This document shows positions 59,066 to 64,000 of a stretch of 64,000 nucleotides of DNA, in pieces (positions within the stretch are counted from its first letter, which is position 1; every line of letters begins with the position of its first letter). Origin of the DNA: Brachypodium distachyon (lineage: Eukaryota; Streptophyta; Magnoliopsida; Poales; Poaceae); NCBI RefSeq assembly GCF_000005505.3, contig NC_016132.3, positions 16,792,501-16,856,500 on the forward strand, written 5' to 3'. The notes under the pieces are model-generated. The model made no database searches, was not told where the DNA came from, and saw only the letters and a program-made list of their open reading frames with translations. The position numbers were made by a program, and so were the translations under genes.

Positions 59066-59935
59066 CAGAAGAAAATCAAGGTATGCACTATCGGATAAAG
59101 CTACAGAAGTTTATAATATGTCAATTTCTTCTTCTTTTTTGGATACTGATAACCATTATCTTTTTGCACAGTGGATTAAACATTATCTTGTTACATGTAA
59201 ACATTCATCTCCTGAGGTATGTAGGCCCTAAAATATAATGCCGTGCTAAGTTCTTTGCTTTTCAGTTGCTGGTGAAGGAAAATATAGCATTTCGTGTCTC
59301 CTTTCTTGAACACTGCTCAGATTACTTTTGAAGAAGCTTTCAAGGCAGTCCATCGAGAGGATATGTTCCCTCGATTTAAAGACTATATCCAATGTGCACT
59401 GGATCATAATGAAATTTCGGATCTAGCATCAAATGTAAGTTCTTATAATTATCAGATGTTTTGATTATTTACTGTGCATTATGGTAGTTAACACCTTTCA
59501 TCGCCATTGTTTCTTGTCTAGTTTCGTACTTGTGTGGAAGGCATCCCTGACGAGGTAAGTAGGGTGTATAGTTGTCATATATGTGCTTGGAATGCTCCAT
59601 TCTTAATCTCATCAATGACACACACGCACATACATGTATTTGTTTGCTTCAGGCTGAAGAGAATAGCGTACATGAGTTGATTAAGGGGGCTGTTTGGAGT
59701 AAGGTATGCGTTTTGTAGTATTCCCTGTTAATTTCTGATTTATTCTTCAAAGATTGCAAATCAATGTCATTTTCAATTTCAGCTTTTTAAACCAAAGATG
59801 TGTCATGAATATATTATCAGGAAGATGGAGATTGTTAAACACATTGGCTTGGATCCCCAAGTATGCAAATATATTATATTCTCTAAATTCCTAGCGATCT
59901 CACACATTATTGATCTAAAAGAAAGTTGTTACATT
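59066..59935 (+). pseudogene. Third, partial copy of the unknown family, captured between Copia LTR and CACTA ORF2 (copy 3)
   Basis: Starts within exon 3 (AGAAGAAAATCAAGG, then GTATGCACT) right after the LTR and ends inside the last intron at about 59935, where CACTA ORF2 sequence begins. It has exon 4 (WIKHYLVTCKHSSPE) and the first ten residues of exon 5; a deletion removes the rest of exon 5 and exon 6. It resumes at exon 7 (FEEAFKAVHREDMFPRFKDY), then FRTCVEGIPDE, ENSVHELIKGAVWSK and EYIIRKMEIVKHIGLDPQ. It is closer to copy 2 than to copy 1 (HRED, DYIQCALDHNE, intron text). Introns are kept, so it came from DNA. An open frame runs from the last exon through intron sequence into ORF2. Confidence 0.85.
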
Positions 59936-62935
59936 GCAAGGAGGTTCCAAGTCACCGACGAGTGGCACAAGCGATTCCTAGCGGCCGTCAACATAGCAGT
60001 TCGCAATGGACTTGCTAATTGGAAAACCACCGCTAGAAGGTGGATGGACAGACCGTACGAGACCATCAAGAAGAAATGGCCATCGGTAACTGATGAGGCC
60101 AAATGGGAAAAGTTCAAGAAGGAATCATCTGACCCTGCCTTCATTGCGAAGATTGAACGCATGAGGGCTCTGCGCTTAAGGAAGCCCTTGAACCACACGC
60201 TAGGGAGTGCAGGGAAAGAGGGGAAGAAGAAGGTCTGGCGCAAGCAGGACCAAATTCTCGAGGCGGCAGGCAGGGTGCCTCCAGTGCATGACATGCTGGA
60301 GGACCAACGTGCTAGAGAAAATGCACGTCAGCACATGACACCCGAGCAGTGGGCGGGCATTGAGCCAATGCAGCCGCCTGTTAAAAATTTTACAGTAAGG
60401 GTTCACGTGCATTTAGTTGTTTTCGGCGTTAATTATGACACTCCTGATCCATATAGACTCACGTCCCGTCTTATATGATAACAGGAAAATGCCCACAAAT
60501 CGGAGGAGAGCAAGAGGTCAGAAACCTCCGACAACTCCGTGCAGAGCAAGAGGTGGGAGTCGGCTATGACTGCCGGTTTGCAAAAGGCGGAGCACACGGG
60601 CCGTGTTTTAGGAGAAGGCGAAGGGGCCTGCTGGGATGATTATTTTCCACTTGCTCCGAAGCGAAGTAGGGTCCAGAAAAAGCTCCCCGCTTCTTCTGAG
60701 ATAATAGAACAAGCTAAGACGGAGGCGCGAGAGCAGGCATCTATCGTGTCTCAAGAGGTGTCACGGGAATATGCAGTGCAAACCGTCCATCATTTGGTGT
60801 CGGCATTGGCCAAAGACCACCCCGCCCTTGGCACCATACTCGGGGGAGGAGTGGAAGGTTTGAGGAACCTCCTTCCTCCTCTTCCTCCTCTTCCCCTGCA
60901 AAAGAGCACCCCGCTGAAGAGCAGCGCCGCCTCCGACACACGTATGGAGGACGAAGAAACCTACACCCCAGGTTACAGCCCGGCTCCTAGCATGGACAAC
61001 CCCCCCGCTAGCCAACCTTCCCCAAGCGAGGGCAGCCGGGATAACGATCAGGGTCCGAGCGACAACATCCTTGTAAGCAATCTTTTCAAACTAAAGATCT
61101 TACACGCATATGCCTTCTTCTTGTTACGCGCAGGCACCGGTGAAGTGTCGTATCCACGTTGACAAGCCTGGGAAGCCTGTAGGCGCCATTGGCCGCCTGA
61201 TGCCCAGACAATCACCGCCACTGGTGCACGTCATTCTCATGAACGACGCACAAGTGAGTGTGATGGTGGACTCCGTCGTTGACGACCATCGGGATTATGC
61301 TATCCCGCTACCTCCGGAGGAAGGCGTGGATATTCTAGGCGGTTGTCCAAACTACCGAATTATGTGGCCTAGGAGCTTGGTATCCCTCTACAACCACCGC
61401 CGGCCCTCTATGACTCCATCTCCCTCCGCACAGAAAGGTACTTCTCATTCGCCGCTCGGCCTTTCCCCTAGGATACTTCCTCCTGTAGATGCCGGCGGAG
61501 ATGAAGAGTGGGCAATGTCGATGCCTGCATAGCTCAAAGATAGCCAGATCACAGGGTCGGCACAGGCTGGAAGCGTCCCTCCCACCTTCTCTCTCTTGGG
61601 TGCCGCTGAGTCCATGGCTGGCCGCAAGATCGATGACAAGTACAAGGCAGAGGAGCAGAAGGCATGGGACAGTAAGAGGAGGCATAAAAAGAGGGGGCGC
61701 GGCGGCAAGACCATCAAGGAGTCCTCCACTGTCACTCAAGATGAGATGCACCATGTGCCTGACATAACTGGAGTCTAGGAGGACAATAGGCTTGACATTC
61801 TCATCAAGAACCCATATCAAGGCCAGAGATTCGAAGACGGATCCTATTTCGTGGCTAGAGAGTTCGACCGGGTGCTTCTTTACTATCCTAGAAGACCGAT
61901 GGTCACCGAAGATTCCCTGCGTGCCATGTCCAGAGAGATGCAAGAGCTTCATCAGTTCTACATGCAAGCATCAGCTGGTTCTGAACAGCATGCCCAACAG
62001 ATCAATGTTAGAATCCCATGAGACTATGGCTTCTTTGACCAAGAAACTGGGAGCATTCAGGAACCTCCTATCACCTTTGGTGTGGAGTTCAACGAACTGT
62101 TCCACCTCTTCAACCGCCAAAAGCTTGATATCAACCTCTTAAGGCTGTGGTCTGCCTACCAAATAAGAGAACTGCGGCGATTGGAGGTCAAAAAAGTAGC
62201 CATTCTATACCCCGCGATGTTCAACTACGGTGACATCGGTCTTGAGCCTGAAAAGGATGCCTCAAGAACCATGGCATCTAAATACTTGGTGGCATGTCTC
62301 GAGAAATACGCGGACGACGACTTCATCCTCTTCTTTCTTAATTTGGAGTAAGTTCAATTTTATATATGGAACCGTTTGTTTTTTCTAATTCGGTCTTTCT
62401 TATACACCCTTAGATACTAAAGTTTTTTTTTTAAAACAGAGACCATTGGGTGACACTACTCATTTGTTTGCCTTGGTCCGCGGTGTACTACTTCGATTCA
62501 CTGCTTTCGAAGAAGGGTGTTTGAGGTAGGTTCTGAAAACCCATCAAATCACTCATTAACACTGCTTAGAAAGTGGCGACCAAGGGAAAACTAGCTGGTA
62601 AAGGCTATAAAGACGAGCCTCACCACAACCACAGGTTCCCCACAACCACAGGTTCCCTTGCCAGCAACAGCCGCCCAGCAGTGTGTTCTGTGGCTACTAC
62701 TGCTGTCACATCCTTATGGAGAATGCCAGCATGTTCAAGCCTGGGTGGAAGGGGTCAATCGCGGCGATGGAAGAGTACTGGCGGCCCCGAATGACAATGG
62801 GACACCGACCTAAATGGGTTGTGTATAACATTCAAAGGGAGTTTGCCCATCTCATAAACAATGAGGTCATCAAGCCTAGTGGGGACTTCTTCGAACGCGT
62901 GGAACAAGTCGTGTCTAGGGTTCACCCACGACAAT
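59936..62935 (+). pseudogene. CACTA ORF2: Ptta/En/Spm-type region plus Ulp1-like (C48) protease domain, decayed
   Basis: The first block (59940-60390) reads FQVTDEWHKRFLAAVN, then KKKWPSVTDEAKWEKFKKES, HDMLEDQRARENARQ and HMTPEQWAGIEPMQPP, the plant transposase Ptta/En/Spm accessory type. Basic and proline-rich segments follow (60480-61530). From 61790, RFEDGSYFVAREFDRVLL, FGVEFNELFHLFN and EKDASRTMASKYLVACL lead into DHWVTLLICLPWSAVYYFDS (62440-62500; catalytic His and Asp) and VFCGYYCCHILME (62685-62725; catalytic Cys), an Ulp1/SUMO-protease layout. It ends FERVEQVVSRVHPRQ and TAG at 62935. In-frame stops follow MPA (61530), DITGV (61776), NVRIP (about 62020) and SKKGV (62521), so it is not functional. 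Ulp1-like domains are recurrent cargo of grass CACTA and MULE elements. Confidence 0.82.
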
Positions 62936-63217
62936 AGATTCATTTGTATTCTTTATATGCTTTCATGAAATTTTGACACTTTGTAATTATGCTTCTATGG
63001 ACTTTTGACACTTTGTAATCAATGTAGTGAAGTGAGATACATTTGTATTCTTTATATGATGCGGCTTATATACAATTGTATGCTTTAAATGATGTGATGT
63101 GATGTGATGCGGCTTTATATTTTTTTTCTGTGATGAGATACATTATGTATATAATTTGTTGTGTATTTACTGTGTATTTACTGTGGTTTTAATTATTATT
63201 TTAAATACCGAAAACGT

Positions 63218-63464
63218 ATCAGTGTCGGTCGACCGAGCGACGGTGATGGGGCGACGCGACCGTTACTGATGATATATACATCAGTAACGGTCGTGAAGGA
63301 GCGACCGCCACTGATGTATATATTATCAGTAACGGTCGCTTTGACCGTTACTGATGATGGTACATCAGTAACGGTCAGGCCGACCGTTACTAATAGTAAC
63401 GGTCGGCCCGACCGTTACTGATATGATTTTTTGACCGTTACTGATAACCATTTCTGTAGTAGTG
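63218..63464. repeat. Right CACTA terminus and subterminal repeats
   Basis: Seven or more TCAGTAACGGTC / GACCGTTACTGA motifs in alternating orientation, ending with ATTTCTGTAGTAGTG at 63464. Pairs of motifs can fold into perfect hairpins (for example around 63395-63420). Confidence 0.9.
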
Positions 63465-63853
63465 ATATATGTACATATTTGGGTTTCGTGGGTCTAGGCC
63501 GACCGCCTCACTCGCCCCTCCGACCCTTACAGCCAATCCTGCGCCATGGGCTCGTGAGATGACATGGTTCAGTATCTCCAAATGCATTGTTTTTTAAGTA
63601 CTCCTAAAAAATGTTAGAACACGACCCTAATGTACTGTGTTTTAGTGTGTTGTATGTAAATGTTGATCATTTAATAGATTTATGATGACTTCTTTTTGTT
63701 GGTTTGAGTGAAGAAACAAGGCTGGGCAAAGTAAACAGCAACTAAATCAAAGAAACTTTGCAAGCAAGCAGGACGGTATCAATCTCCGCTATATACATAC
63801 GCAAGTGCCCCGCCGTTGTGGTCATGTACAGAGCGAGAGCGAGGTAGGATCTA
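63465..63853. other. Sequence right of the CACTA composite, no feature recognised
   Basis: No ORF, repeat end or promoter that I can support. The immediate flank ATATATGTAC gives no match to the left flank of the CACTA composite. Confidence 0.4.
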
Positions 63854-64000
63854 TCTATTATATACTAAAAGCAATATGAGGGGTACCGAGGTAAGACTCC
63901 ACGTTGAGCCACATCATCCCAATTAATCTGACTGTTGGATCTGAGATCTAAAAACCATAGAAAGACATAAAAAAAACGTTTAACCTTTTCCTCTCAGACA
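63854..64000 (+). mobile_element. Possible 5' end of another Helitron, cut by the window
   Basis: A|TCTATTATATACTAAAAGCA followed by GAGGGGTACC has the TC start after A and the TACTAAAAG-type opening seen in grass Helitrons. The 3' end would lie beyond the window, so this is tentative. Confidence 0.35.

Larger units (their letters stand above)
46786..63464. mobile_element. Composite CACTA (En/Spm) region, 16.7 kb, with inverted termini
   Basis: The left end starts CACTACTACAGAAACGG. The right end, read on the other strand, starts CACTACTACAGAAATGG, and the first 30 bases match at 28 positions. Subterminal ATCAGTAACGGTC motifs in both orientations follow each end. The flanking triplets differ (TGG left, ATA right), so the two ends may not come from one insertion. 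TNP2 points left and the Ulp1-type ORF2 points right. The last ~600 bases at each end are inverted copies of each other, including the end of ORF2. The simplest reading is two or more related CACTA elements, nested and rearranged, with a Copia retrotransposon and a host gene fragment in the middle. Confidence 0.8.

Noticed and set aside
46783..63467. Simple single CACTA insertion with 3-bp target duplication
   Set aside because: The flanking triplets TGG and ATA differ, and the internal gene orientation and duplicated 3' ends do not fit one element.
1..64000. CRISPR arrays, bacterial operons, prophage or tRNA/rRNA genes
   Set aside because: No regular short direct repeats with spacers, no Shine-Dalgarno-linked gene strings, and no cloverleaf or rRNA signature; the window is clearly plant nuclear DNA.

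Overview
The window is plant nuclear DNA, almost certainly from a grass and probably from a large, transposon-rich genome such as a Triticeae relative. The reasons are intron-rich genes, a GC-rich intronless UGT, Stowaway MITEs with TA duplications, CACTA elements with Transpos_assoc/TNP2/DUF4218/DUF4216 and Ulp1-type genes, Copia retrotransposons, PIF/Harbinger elements with TTA duplications and a Helitron. I see no bacterial genes, CRISPR array, tRNA or rRNA. Species assignment is inference only.

Region 1 (1-12.3 kb) is the genic part. It holds the last 11 exons of an NADPH oxidase (RBOH, +), a tail-to-tail UGT88-like glycosyltransferase (-), and, head-to-head with the UGT, the only full-length copy of a grass gene family I do not recognise. 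That copy carries a nonsense codon and a lost splice acceptor. Region 2 (14.3-21.4 kb) is one minus-strand gene that I read as a six-exon IRE1/RNase L-like protein. It has degenerate kinase and ribonuclease motifs and a 5.2 kb intron containing a Tourist-like MITE.

Region 3 (21.9-30.5 kb) is MITEs, a Pack-MULE-like long inverted repeat, Copia debris, and an inverted, truncated second copy of the unknown family. Region 4 (30.8-37.8 kb) is a plus-strand gene with an RGG-rich first exon. One of its exons is interrupted by a PIF/Harbinger element, and removing the element with one TTA restores the reading frame. Region 5 (38.3-46.7 kb) holds a shorter Harbinger derivative, a membrane-protein pseudogene broken by a 151-bp duplication, a hAT-type element (8-bp duplication) that hosts a Helitron carrying UPL3/4-like HECT-ligase exons, and a solo LTR with a 5-bp duplication.

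Region 6 (46.8-63.5 kb) is a CACTA composite bounded by inverted 30-bp ends that match at 28 positions. Inside it are a ~2 kb deletion derivative, a decayed TNP2 transposase (-), a truncated Copia retrotransposon with an almost intact gag, a third copy of the unknown family, and a decayed Ulp1-type ORF2 (+). The last ~150 bases look like another Helitron start.

I found no convincing undescribed multi-gene system. The most interesting items are the predicted catalytically dead IRE1-like protein, the three-copy gene family (one pair inverted, one copy trapped in the CACTA), the nested Helitron-in-hAT gene capture, and the Harbinger insertion with a reconstructable empty site. All exon models come from splice signals and reading frame, with no transcript or database evidence.
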